Below are positions 12,996 through 21,283 of a stretch of 26,496 nt of DNA, in pieces. How positions within the stretch are numbered: position 1 is the stretch's first letter; every line of letters starts with the position of its first letter. Origin of the DNA: Candidatus Altarchaeota archaeon. Its GTDB lineage: Archaea > SpSt-1190. The notes beneath the pieces are model-generated. The model saw nothing but the letters and a program-made list of their open reading frames with translations. It made no database searches and was not told the origin of the DNA. The stretch is taken from assembly GCA_018221025.1 (NCBI GenBank), contig JAAOXX010000031.1:1-26496 (forward strand), given 5' to 3'. The position numbers were made by a program, and so were the translations under genes.

Positions 12996-15613
12996 AATAC
13001 TTAGCGCTCTTATTATTGCTTGTGCCCGTGGCAGCATTCACTTACACTTGGGACTATTGGGATGAGAGATGTGTGGATGATGAATTCATCGACTTTAGAA
13101 TTTATTCTGAAAATGCGTCATTCCGTACTGCTTCAGGCGCAGTTATTGTGGATGTTGAACCCGAAGTGGACGTACTTGATTATGTTGCACTATACTCTAA
13201 TGCCGAGTTTGCAGGATTTTCACGACCCATGATTCCGGGTTTCGATTTCCCTTCAACAATTCCCTTGAGAATTTCATCAAATTATACTTTCTATATCCCT
13301 TTTGGATATTCTGAAAATATTTTCAAGTTCACAGTTGTTGCAAATACTAGTGAGGGTGAACCCAGATGCTTAGGAAAGCAATGGGAAATAAATGATACAA
13401 ACAGAGTTCAGGATGAAAATCTCACACTATCTATTAAACTAGAATTTAATCCCGAAACAAATAAATTTGAGTACAATATTACTAATCTTGAAGACATGGA
13501 TGTGAGGGTGTTCGTATCAGTTTTTTCAGATGCAACCCTTTTCGAATCAACTGCTTCACTAATGTCTCCGACTGGAATCCAAGGTTATAAAATTTCAAAG
13601 GAAAGCAAATTGGAATACCAGAGTTTCGATGTCTCATCTGGAATCTATGAAGTTTATGTTGTTGCGTCAACCGATGGAAAATCACACCTCCGTGAATTCA
13701 ATCTATTTGAATTTTATGATTTTGAACTTACCATTCCTGAACTTCCAGTGTTTAGACCTGGAGAAACTTACCAATCCACACTCGTCCTTAAGAATATTGG
13801 TTACAAGACGGATAGCTATGATGTAGGTGTAGGAGTCTATGACGGTTGGGGATTCACTGTGGATGACCCTGGAACACTTGACAAAGGCCAAGACATTGAA
13901 ATTGATTTGAGCTATACTGTTCCAGAATTACATATTGGCGATGCGAGTATTACACTCAATCTAACTTCTTCTCAGTCAAATATGACCAAATATTACAGCT
14001 TAGACTTGACTCCTGAAAAACTAACTACCCTTGAGGTTTCAACCAGAGATATTTCAGAAATTCAGGCATATTCACAAAACAATGTTTCAGTGGTTGTAAT
14101 TTCGTCGGGAACTATCTCTCCAAAAATTTACTACTATGTTTACACAGACCCTGCACTATTAATTCGAGATGGTTTTGGAACTATGACGGCATACATTGGT
14201 GAAATCAATAAACAGACCTCAATCTTTGAAGTCGGTGGTTCATGTGCAATGTCTGAACAAAATTCACAGGCGTTTAATGCGGGTAGAAAAACTCTCATGT
14301 TTGGAAACATCGTTTATTATCTCACTTCCGAATTAACTGAAGAGAACATGGATACACTCCTACAGATTAAAGATATGGTTGAAGCAGAAAAACTGAAAAT
14401 GACTTCAGATGATGCTGGCAAATTATTTTCAAATGCCGATAAATTCTCATTATTAATTGAAAGATTTGTTGATGGATTTGAAGATGAGAGGAGTACTGAT
14501 TATTTTAGGTCCCTTCGTGAAGACCTTTATCTTTACAATGTTGACTTGGGTGGTTTACTCAAAGAAGTTGGTGATAGGATGTCCGAATCTTGTTCAAGTG
14601 TAGATTCTGTAGATTTTCATGTATTTGCAATGGACCTCGAAACGCTGCAATATCGAGATATTCCAAAATCGATTGCAGTTTTGGGACCAAAAATAATTGA
14701 ATTTATTGGGCCTTCTGAAATTAAGGCGATTTCCGGTTCGTCTGTATTTTTTGATTATGTGCTCAAAAATAATGCGGGTGAAGGGTTTGAAGTCGATTTT
14801 GAGCCAAGCACTGATATAATTTTATTACCTGCTTTCGTCTATCTTCCCGCGGATTCAACGAAGGATATTGAAATGCGAATTCGCCCACCAGAATACTTTG
14901 AAGCTGAGGATATGAGTGTAGACGTCTCAATACAAACCCGTACATATAGTTTGAAATTCCCAATGACTCTGACTGTTGGCCCATTTAATCCAGAATTAAT
15001 TTCGGACAAAGAATACGCAGTTTCTCCGGGTTCAGAAAAATATATTAACTTAACTTTCAGAACTGGTGGTCTCGATGATACTTTTAGAATCTCCGCAGAT
15101 GGACCCAGTTGGGTTAAGTTTCCAGAACGATTTGTGAGTGTAGATGGTGAGGCCATACTTTCAGTTTATGTATCCGCTCCAACTACTTCAAGTGGAAGTG
15201 AGTATGTTGATATTTCAATTTATTCTGAAAGTTTTCCAGACTACTCAATTTCTGAGTCCTTCGATATCTTTGTGAGTTCTGAGGCAAATGAAATCCTTGA
15301 GAGATTAACTGAAGATGAACGTTTCTTGGAAGAACGTGCCGAACTGTTGGATGCCCGAGCAAAGCTGGATGCCGAGAGATACCTGCGCTCGGCAAGAAAT
15401 GATATTGCACAAAATGAATTCACTTCCGCAAAATTGAATTTGGGGAAAGCAGAAAATATAATTTTCTCTGCATCAGAAGAAGAGACAAATAATACAGGTT
15501 TGTATCTATCAATCGGTGTACTAATTGTTGCGGGTCTAGTTTTCTGGAAATTTATTCTGCCAAAAATAATTGGAACTCCTGATGCTCCAGTAGAACAACA
15601 AGAGGTGATTTGA
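12992..15613 (+). CDS. large secreted protein with Ig-like domains and C-terminal anchor
   Basis: This is an 873-residue exported protein of unknown role. Residues 1-15 are a signal peptide. The rest is mostly beta-rich: a domain near 235-345 resembles NEW3/CARDB-type adhesion or carrier domains (RPGETYQSTLVLKNIGY), two further Ig-like domains lie at about 575-680 and 680-785, and a helical region lies near 430-530. Residues 790-840 form a helical, charged hairpin (LEERAELLDARAKLDAERYL), followed by a membrane segment at about 837-855 and a short cytoplasmic tail. Several N-x-S/T sites could be glycosylated. The gene sits between rfcS (ATGA overlap) and nurA (zero gap), an unexpected place for a surface protein. 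It could be a scaffold, adhesin or S-layer-associated protein; I cannot say which. Confidence 0.82.
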   Translation: MKYLALLLLLVPVAAFTYTWDYWDERCVDDEFIDFRIYSENASFRTASGAVIVDVEPEVDVLDYVALYSNAEFAGFSRPMIPGFDFPSTIPLRISSNYTFYIPFGYSENIFKFTVVANTSEGEPRCLGKQWEINDTNRVQDENLTLSIKLEFNPETNKFEYNITNLEDMDVRVFVSVFSDATLFESTASLMSPTGIQGYKISKESKLEYQSFDVSSGIYEVYVVASTDGKSHLREFNLFEFYDFELTIPELPVFRPGETYQSTLVLKNIGYKTDSYDVGVGVYDGWGFTVDDPGTLDKGQDIEIDLSYTVPELHIGDASITLNLTSSQSNMTKYYSLDLTPEKLTTLEVSTRDISEIQAYSQNNVSVVVISSGTISPKIYYYVYTDPALLIRDGFGTMTAYIGEINKQTSIFEVGGSCAMSEQNSQAFNAGRKTLMFGNIVYYLTSELTEENMDTLLQIKDMVEAEKLKMTSDDAGKLFSNADKFSLLIERFVDGFEDERSTDYFRSLREDLYLYNVDLGGLLKEVGDRMSESCSSVDSVDFHVFAMDLETLQYRDIPKSIAVLGPKIIEFIGPSEIKAISGSSVFFDYVLKNNAGEGFEVDFEPSTDIILLPAFVYLPADSTKDIEMRIRPPEYFEAEDMSVDVSIQTRTYSLKFPMTLTVGPFNPELISDKEYAVSPGSEKYINLTFRTGGLDDTFRISADGPSWVKFPERFVSVDGEAILSVYVSAPTTSSGSEYVDISIYSESFPDYSISESFDIFVSSEANEILERLTEDERFLEERAELLDARAKLDAERYLRSARNDIAQNEFTSAKLNLGKAENIIFSASEEETNNTGLYLSIGVLIVAGLVFWKFILPKIIGTPDAPVEQQEVI
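15601..15609 (+). promoter_or_regulatory. ribosome binding site for the TTG start of nurA
   Basis: AGAGGTGAT ends 4 bp before the TTG at 15614. This strong site at the end of the preceding gene supports the weak start codon. Confidence 0.6.
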
Positions 15614-16675
15614 TTGGAGATATCCACTTTAAAGTCAACTGTTAATCGTATTGCTGCGCGGATAAGTACACTCGAGGATTATAGAAAAAAAACGAGTTCC
15701 GCCCTCCGTTCAATTAGTGGAGTTCCTTTTAGAATAGGAAACCTAACTGATGACAAAATTTTGAATTCAGTTAAGAGTGGCACATTAAATGTGGCCGTCG
15801 GAGGTGTTGATGGTGGACTTCTCACTAAGAGTTTTCATGGAATTGACCTTGTTATTACGAGGGCAGTTGGTGTACTCTTTAATTACAAAAATGGACAGGT
15901 AGTTTCAAGCAAGATTTTTCCACAAAAAATGCCATTTATTTCCGAGGTTAATTCGGGAGATGAGGGTGAACTAATAGTTACTGCATCACTTTACAGGATG
16001 CGGGAAGAATTGTTAAAGACGGTTGAACTCGTTGAGGCGTCGCGCCCAAACTATGTATTTACTGATGGTCCACTTTACCCACATCCAAGCACTCGAGTTG
16101 CAAAAAATTCTCACTTAAAAAAATTATACGCGGAAGTTGTTTCACTCTATAACCAACTGAATAAGGTGTGTGAAGAGTCGGGCACTCAATTAGTTGGAAT
16201 TGTTGAAGACAGTAGGAGTAGATATTTCGCATCAGTGCTATTCGATAAAATTGTTCCAAATCTTCCAGAAAATTCCAGAAAACTATTTTCCAATAATAAT
16301 GTATTCAGGGATACTGCGTTACTTTATGATGCCCTGAAAAAAGGTGAACGGACTGCGACATTTAAAATTTCAAATATTCAAGACCTTCAGTACAAACATC
16401 AGGTTTTTGGATTTTATATTAGAACTGCCAAATATGACAGACCACTTCGTGTTGAGCTTTCTTCAAGTGACCCTGGAAAACACGTCAGTGATATTGCAAC
16501 ACTTGTGTATGACCTTGCAGCGTTTCCAAGATACGGCCTCCCTTCTGTTTTAGTTGAGGCAGACCTGCGTGCAAAATTGAAGAAAACTTACATGGAATAT
16601 ATTCGACGAACTCTATTTTCAAAATCACATTCACCACTAATTATGAGTCTTAGGCGGGATAATCGACCGCTTTAG
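15614..16675 (+). CDS. nurA: NurA 5'-3' nuclease
   Basis: NurA is the nuclease partner of the HerA helicase. In archaea the pair resects DNA ends for recombination, usually with Mre11 and Rad50. The RNase H-like NurA fold shows its metal-binding acids: Asp66 in GVDGG, Asp151 in FTDGPLYP, and Asp199 in VEDSRS. The length of 353 residues is normal. The start is a TTG directly after the previous stop, supported by a good ribosome binding site, so translation depends on the upstream transcript. HerA follows 47 bp downstream with its own promoter-like sequence. Mre11 and Rad50 are not in the window. Confidence 0.93.
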   Translation: MEISTLKSTVNRIAARISTLEDYRKKTSSALRSISGVPFRIGNLTDDKILNSVKSGTLNVAVGGVDGGLLTKSFHGIDLVITRAVGVLFNYKNGQVVSSKIFPQKMPFISEVNSGDEGELIVTASLYRMREELLKTVELVEASRPNYVFTDGPLYPHPSTRVAKNSHLKKLYAEVVSLYNQLNKVCEESGTQLVGIVEDSRSRYFASVLFDKIVPNLPENSRKLFSNNNVFRDTALLYDALKKGERTATFKISNIQDLQYKHQVFGFYIRTAKYDRPLRVELSSSDPGKHVSDIATLVYDLAAFPRYGLPSVLVEADLRAKLKKTYMEYIRRTLFSKSHSPLIMSLRRDNRPL

Positions 16676-16693
16676 TGGCAACTCCCTGCTCAG

Positions 16694-16705
16694 CTTTTTA
16701 AAAAG
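16694..16705 (+). promoter_or_regulatory. TATA box for HerA
   Basis: CTTTTTAAAAAG is a perfect palindrome centred about 24 bp before the GTG at 16723. HerA can therefore be made leaderless and independently of NurA. Confidence 0.5.
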
Positions 16706-16722
16706 GTCAATTAGAGTCTTGA

Positions 16723-18252
16723 GTGGATATAGGCAAAGTAATTTCTACTCAAATTGGTCCAAGCCCAACATTCTTTGCCTTTGCAATATCAAAGGGTAAG
16801 CGAGTAAGTAAAGACCAGTTTATCCGAGTGAATACTGAAGAAGGTACTATGATTGCAATGGTGAACAATGTAATCAAAACAAATAGATATTATGCTAATC
16901 CTGAAACTGTAGTTGAAACAGATAATCTTGAACAACTCTTTCAAGTTGATGAGTGGGAATTTCTAATTGCAGAAGCAACACCACTTGGAGTTATTTCGGG
17001 TTCATTGGTTTCTCGACCAACAGTTCCACCAAGTCCTGGAGACATGGTTGAAATAATTTCAAGTGATGTTCTGTCTGATTTTCTTGGTTTCGAAGATGTT
17101 GGACTGAACATAGGCTCCGTAGTTCACCACGATGTATCTTCAAAAATAGGAATGGGAAAAACTTTCCAAAAACACTTGGCAATTCTTGCAATGTCCGGTG
17201 CTGGGAAAAGTTACTTGACTAGTGTATTAATGGAAGAGCTGCTCAATCGAAAAAAAGAAGATGGAAGAGTTTCCGTGGTTGTTTTTGATACCCACGGAGA
17301 ATATATTGGATTTGCAGAAAAACCTCCAAAAGGCATTAAAGACTTTTCAAAAAATGTTGATGCAGTTACTAAACTCAGGATACCAGTTCCAGAATTATCT
17401 GCACGCGAAATAAGTATATTCACTACTCTTACACATGTTCAGGTTGCTGAGCTTTCAAAAGTTATACGGGACTTGAAAGGGAGCAGTTATGATTTCAAAG
17501 ACTTATCTGAAGAGGTTGCACAAAGAAGCATCCCCCCTAAGACAAAGAATGCCCTAATTAGATGGCTTCTCGACTTGCATGTAACTGGTTTGTTTTCTGC
17601 AAAAGAAGACATTATCACTAAGAGACCTGGAGAGATTGAAGAACATCACCGGTTAGTTGATTTAATTAAACCGGGGAAAATGATTGTTTTTGATTTATCT
17701 AAACATATTCAAAAGCGTGTTAGAGACTTGATTGTTCTCTGGCTTTCACGAGAATTATTTCGCTTAAGACGATTTGGTGAGATTTCACCATTGGTTATGT
17801 TTGTTGAAGAGGCTCACAATTTTATCCCCTCAGGTGCAAGCCATATGGATGCTCCAACTAAGGGGGTTTTCCAAACTATTGCACGTGAAGGGAGAAAATT
17901 CCTTTGTTCGCTTGTAGTAGTTTCTCAAAGACCAATCCGTCTCAGCACCACTGTTCTCAGCCAATGCAATACGCATATTATTATGAGAATTACTAATCCA
18001 TATGACCTCAATCACATAGGTCAGAGTAGTGAGGGTGTAACTGGTAATACTCTCAAATCCTTGACAACTCTTCAGGTTGGTGAGGCTCTAATTGTTGGTG
18101 AGGCTGTTAGATATCCAGTTTTCATTAGGGTTCGTGAAAGAGAAAGTTGGGAAAAACGAGCTTCAAATATGGAGAGACAGGCTAAAGAATTTGAAGAACT
18201 AATGGCGAAATCAAGTAATGAAATACGTCAAGCAAAAGATGCTTTCCTCTAA
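16723..18252 (+). CDS. herA: HerA DNA helicase/translocase
   Basis: HerA is a hexameric FtsK-like ATPase that works with NurA in DNA end resection. Residues 1-115 are the HerA N-terminal barrel domain (HAS type). Residues 140-165 contain GMGKTFQKHLAILAMSGAGKS with Walker A near 156-163, and the Walker B acids lie in VMFVEEAHNF near 358-367. SLVVVSQRP and the TNPYDLNHIGQ stretch complete the RecA core, and the last 40 residues are a charged helical tail. The GTG start is 24 bp after a TATA palindrome. The stop overlaps the convergent lipoprotein gene by the four bases CTAA. Confidence 0.96.
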   Translation: MDIGKVISTQIGPSPTFFAFAISKGKRVSKDQFIRVNTEEGTMIAMVNNVIKTNRYYANPETVVETDNLEQLFQVDEWEFLIAEATPLGVISGSLVSRPTVPPSPGDMVEIISSDVLSDFLGFEDVGLNIGSVVHHDVSSKIGMGKTFQKHLAILAMSGAGKSYLTSVLMEELLNRKKEDGRVSVVVFDTHGEYIGFAEKPPKGIKDFSKNVDAVTKLRIPVPELSAREISIFTTLTHVQVAELSKVIRDLKGSSYDFKDLSEEVAQRSIPPKTKNALIRWLLDLHVTGLFSAKEDIITKRPGEIEEHHRLVDLIKPGKMIVFDLSKHIQKRVRDLIVLWLSRELFRLRRFGEISPLVMFVEEAHNFIPSGASHMDAPTKGVFQTIAREGRKFLCSLVVVSQRPIRLSTTVLSQCNTHIIMRITNPYDLNHIGQSSEGVTGNTLKSLTTLQVGEALIVGEAVRYPVFIRVRERESWEKRASNMERQAKEFEELMAKSSNEIRQAKDAFL

Positions 18253-19109
18253 TTACCAGATAAAACTGTGATAGTATCTGAACCTCTAGTAACTTTCCAG
18301 ACTCCTTGAACTTCAACTTCAACATAAAATGTATTAGTTTTTGTAACGCCCGCAATTGAAACTGTGGCCCCATTAGTTAGGGGCGTATCCAAGTTTCTTC
18401 TCTCATAACAGTTGAAGCTCCCGCACACGTATCTGGTCCATCCTGTGAATCCTGATACTGAGAAACCCTGTGGAATTTTAACTAGAACCTTTTCAATACT
18501 ACATGCGCAATTGTCCCCCTGTGCTAATTCTTCATCTAGGTTGAGTGATATTTCAATGTCTTCGCCTTCTTTTACATTTTCAGGACTCACAGTTAGAGTC
18601 CCAACAACTAAATCCACGTCTTTGTCCCCGTATGACGGGTCAACCCTTTCAAATTCGTCATCATCATAAACTTTGAAACTAACTTGTCCAACATATTTGC
18701 TGACTTTGTAAACTGCCTCATATAATATGTCCTGATTAATTTCTTCGATGGGTTCATCAACAACCTTTATTGAACAGCTGGCTTCTTTGTAATTGCCTGC
18801 AACAACATCCCTCAATGTGTTGCTCCCTTCACAAGAACTTTCCAAATAATTTCCCAAGTTGTACACCAGCACTTTTACTGACTCGACATCTTCATCTGCC
18901 TCTGCAACTATTTTGAAATACTTAGTGGCCCCTTTAGAAATATCAATTGGTAGTTCACTTAGGTACACTGATAATTCTTCACCTTGATGTGTTCGCGGAC
19001 TGTTATCAGTTTCAGTATCTTGAGAATTGGTTGGAGTAGTTAATCCATCCCCCCCACCAATACACCCAGCCATCAAAACAATTAATGCAAGTGCAAAATA
19101 CGCTTTCAT
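18249..19109 (-). CDS. surface lipoprotein, unknown function
   Basis: This exported 286-residue protein is anchored by lipid. Residues 1-15 are a signal peptide ending in a lipobox (LMAGC), so Cys16 should be lipidated, and a Gly/Thr/Ser-rich linker (17-45) follows. The remainder is beta-rich, with repeated strand patterns such as LSVYLSELPIDISKG and LTVSPENVKEGEDIEISL that suggest two Ig-like domains. Six Cys residues in the mature part could form disulfides. The gene overlaps the upstream pilin-like gene by ATGA, so the two are expressed together and may form one surface structure. No specific function can be assigned. Confidence 0.8.
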   Translation of the reverse strand: MKAYFALALIVLMAGCIGGGDGLTTPTNSQDTETDNSPRTHQGEELSVYLSELPIDISKGATKYFKIVAEADEDVESVKVLVYNLGNYLESSCEGSNTLRDVVAGNYKEASCSIKVVDEPIEEINQDILYEAVYKVSKYVGQVSFKVYDDDEFERVDPSYGDKDVDLVVGTLTVSPENVKEGEDIEISLNLDEELAQGDNCACSIEKVLVKIPQGFSVSGFTGWTRYVCGSFNCYERRNLDTPLTNGATVSIAGVTKTNTFYVEVEVQGVWKVTRGSDTITVLSGN

Positions 19110-20245
19110 TTTTTCACCAATCTAACTTCAACGGTTCCAATGTTGTAGTCCCCCACACTACTTATTATCAGTGTGTTGTCTTTGGTAGCTTCAAAACCCG
19201 TGAATTTTAGTACGAGTATTCCCTTTTCTGGAACCCCTTTGTATAACTCTATATCCGTTTCACCAGACAATATTACCTTTAATGATTCTTCTGCAGTTTC
19301 AAGCACTTCAATTTCAATTACTCCTTCTTCAATTCCTGTTCTCATTTTTGATAGGTCATCTAATGGTATTGAGAAATCTGAAGAAAATCCGGCACTCGTA
19401 TTTGCGGAAGTGAAAATTATTACTTCTAAATTGGTCAACTCATAGTGACCATCTTCAATAAGTCGTAGTGTCAACGTATTTTCGGCTTTTACACCAGAAG
19501 AGAAACTGTTAATCACACTACCTTTCCCTGGAACTCCCCTGAATATGATTCGTTCATCATTCAGAATCATGGCGATTTCCCCCTGTATAATTGGGTTCAC
19601 ATTTCCAATATACACTCGTCCTTTGTAGAATTTTTCCAATTGATCTGGTGTTAATATGAATTCGAAAGTCTTCTCTTCACCAGATGTGAGCTTCTCTTTT
19701 ATTTGGAGATTTTCAATTATGTAAAATGTAGGAGACCAAATTTTCCAACCAGAAGAACCTGCAGTTATTTTTACTGTATTGTCTGAGGAAAGTTGTCCAA
19801 CTGGCAGGTCAATTTCCACCGTTTGACCCCTTGTTAAATAATCAGACCAAACTTCAAAACCATTAAGAGATACCTTGAATGGTCCATATCGGTTAGTATC
19901 AATAATCCTGAAAGATATTGATGATGAACTTAATTCTTCCATTATGTGTGAAGGTATTGAAAATTCAACGACGTGTTCTTGAGCAGTAATTAATCCCTTT
20001 GCTACTTCAATTGGCCCTGCCTGAGTCAACAAGGGGGTTCCTTCAACTCCCTTTGATAGAACAACATTGTCTCCAAGTTTTATATGTTGATAATTGAATC
20101 CTTCGGAACCAAGAGGTCCTACTTGCTTACTCAACAGTAAAACTTCTTTTGATGCGTCGGGAGTTCCTGATGGTAAAAAACCAGCGATTAACACGACAAG
20201 TAATCCGAGAACTATCACAACTTCAGGTAATCCGACGCCTTTCAC
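19106..20245 (-). CDS. pilin-like protein with three tandem beta-rich repeats
   Basis: Residues 1-3 (MKG) form a class III/type IV pilin signal: prepilin peptidase would cut after KG, leaving VGLPE with Glu at +5, followed by a hydrophobic helix (VVIVLGLLVVLIAGF). I chose the GTG at 20245 because it gives MKG, as in the pilins at 23330-24898, and because the TATA box is 26 bp upstream; a TTG at 20260 would add five residues. The body has three repeats of about 90 residues (about 90-185, 192-278 and 288-379), each with an L-N/S-G or LND strand, a GVP-type turn in the last two, an N-T-V/L strand and a final y-x-l/i...LEV-like strand. It may be a minor pilin that displays a binding module. The lipoprotein gene follows with ATGA overlap. 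Confidence 0.8.
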   Translation of the reverse strand: MKGVGLPEVVIVLGLLVVLIAGFLPSGTPDASKEVLLLSKQVGPLGSEGFNYQHIKLGDNVVLSKGVEGTPLLTQAGPIEVAKGLITAQEHVVEFSIPSHIMEELSSSSISFRIIDTNRYGPFKVSLNGFEVWSDYLTRGQTVEIDLPVGQLSSDNTVKITAGSSGWKIWSPTFYIIENLQIKEKLTSGEEKTFEFILTPDQLEKFYKGRVYIGNVNPIIQGEIAMILNDERIIFRGVPGKGSVINSFSSGVKAENTLTLRLIEDGHYELTNLEVIIFTSANTSAGFSSDFSIPLDDLSKMRTGIEEGVIEIEVLETAEESLKVILSGETDIELYKGVPEKGILVLKFTGFEATKDNTLIISSVGDYNIGTVEVRLVKK

Positions 20246-20265
20246 GTAAGTAGAGGTCAAGCTCA

Positions 20266-20275
20266 GTATTTAAAA
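20266..20275. promoter_or_regulatory. single TATA box serving two divergent genes
   Basis: The near-palindrome around TTTAAA is centred at about 20271. It is 25 bp from the Pelota GTG at 20296 on the plus strand and 26 bp from the pilin-like GTG at 20245 on the minus strand. No second TATA box is visible in the 50-bp gap, so one element probably drives both leaderless genes. Confidence 0.5.
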
Positions 20276-20295
20276 GTAGCGAGATAAAGTGAACG

Positions 20296-21282
20296 GTGCG
20301 TACCAAACTAAAGAAGGGCCAATCTGAAGTAATTCCTGAAAACCTCGATGATTTGTGGCTCTTGTCTGAAATTATTAAAGAAGGGGATATAGTTGGTATG
20401 CGCACTGTACGAAAAATTAAGCTTTCTTTAGGGGACCGATCTGAGGCCGAGAAAAAACCAATGTTCCTCAAAATAAGCGTTTCTGCACTCCGGTTTGAGG
20501 AATACAGTATGTCTTTGAGAATTTCGGGTCAAATTGTTGAAGGACCGGAAGACATTAAGGGAACACATAGTTTTTCAGTCTCAGGGGGTTCAGTACTCAA
20601 TATTTACAAGGATTTGGGTGTAATGGAGAAAGACCTGCTGAAAGAAGCAAAAACTAAGAAACCTGATGTCGTATTTGTTATTTTAGACCGTGAGGACTGT
20701 ATGATTGCCCATGGGGGTGAGCGTTTCTGGATAAAGAGTGGTTTGGTTTCTAAAGGTTCTGACGAAGAGGCTGACTTCCGCCCCTTTTTTGGTCAAATAA
20801 AATCCCGACTAAATGAAATAACTCCAGAGTATGTGGTTGTGGCTGGACCAGGATTTACTAAAGAAAAACTCCTTCCAGAACTATCAAGTTTTAAAACGGT
20901 GTCTGAAGGCGCCAGCTCAGTTGGAGAATCCGGGCTGAAAGAAGTAATGTCAAGAGGTGCCCTCGAAAAAGTTGGAGTTATTCTTCGAGAGGCTGAGGAG
21001 TATAAGGCACTTGAATCTATACTCGCCGATGTTAAATCTGGAAAATCATTCTACGGACTGAAAGACACAGAGGACTTAATCGAGAAAAACAATGTCGAAT
21101 ATATACTTGTTTCATCTTCACTAATTTCATCGTCAGTTCGCGACAAGTCATATGCGCGTCTTCGAGAACTTATCGAAAAGGTAAAATATGCTGGGGGGAG
21201 GGTAATGCTTGTTGGACGCAATAAAGAATCGATGAAACAATTAGATGGTCTTGGTGGAATTGCCGGACACAAAAGGTGGTAA
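20296..21282 (+). CDS. pelA: Pelota (Dom34) ribosome rescue factor
   Basis: Pelota recognises ribosomes stalled with an empty or unreadable A site and, with aABCE1, splits them. The eRF1-like layout is complete: domain A (1-125) begins with VIPENLDDLWLLSEIIKEGD, domain B (about 126-250) has VVFVILDREDCMIAHGG and VVVAGPGFTKEKL, and domain C (about 251-328) ends in VMLVGRNKESMKQLDGLGGIAG. As in all Pelota proteins there is no GGQ motif. The length of 328 is slightly below the usual 340-350. The GTG start is 25 bp from the shared TATA box. AMP phosphorylase follows one base after the stop. Confidence 0.95.
   Translation: MRTKLKKGQSEVIPENLDDLWLLSEIIKEGDIVGMRTVRKIKLSLGDRSEAEKKPMFLKISVSALRFEEYSMSLRISGQIVEGPEDIKGTHSFSVSGGSVLNIYKDLGVMEKDLLKEAKTKKPDVVFVILDREDCMIAHGGERFWIKSGLVSKGSDEEADFRPFFGQIKSRLNEITPEYVVVAGPGFTKEKLLPELSSFKTVSEGASSVGESGLKEVMSRGALEKVGVILREAEEYKALESILADVKSGKSFYGLKDTEDLIEKNNVEYILVSSSLISSSVRDKSYARLRELIEKVKYAGGRVMLVGRNKESMKQLDGLGGIAGHKRW
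21272..21280 (+). promoter_or_regulatory. ribosome binding site that fixes the AMP phosphorylase start
   Basis: AAAGGTGGT lies 3 bp before the ATG at 21284, at the end of the Pelota gene. It rules in this ATG over an in-frame ATG at 21245 within Pelota. Confidence 0.6.
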
Positions 21283-21283
21283 T

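Noticed and set aside
15241..15627. Open frame of 128 codons on the minus strand at the end of the secreted protein gene
   Set aside because: It is a Ser-rich shadow of the helical C-terminal region, with no upstream signals and no domain.
21245..21283. Upstream ATG at 21245 as the start of AMP phosphorylase
   Set aside because: It would overlap Pelota by 38 bp and add residues not seen in the family, while the ATG at 21284 has a strong ribosome binding site and the expected N-terminus.
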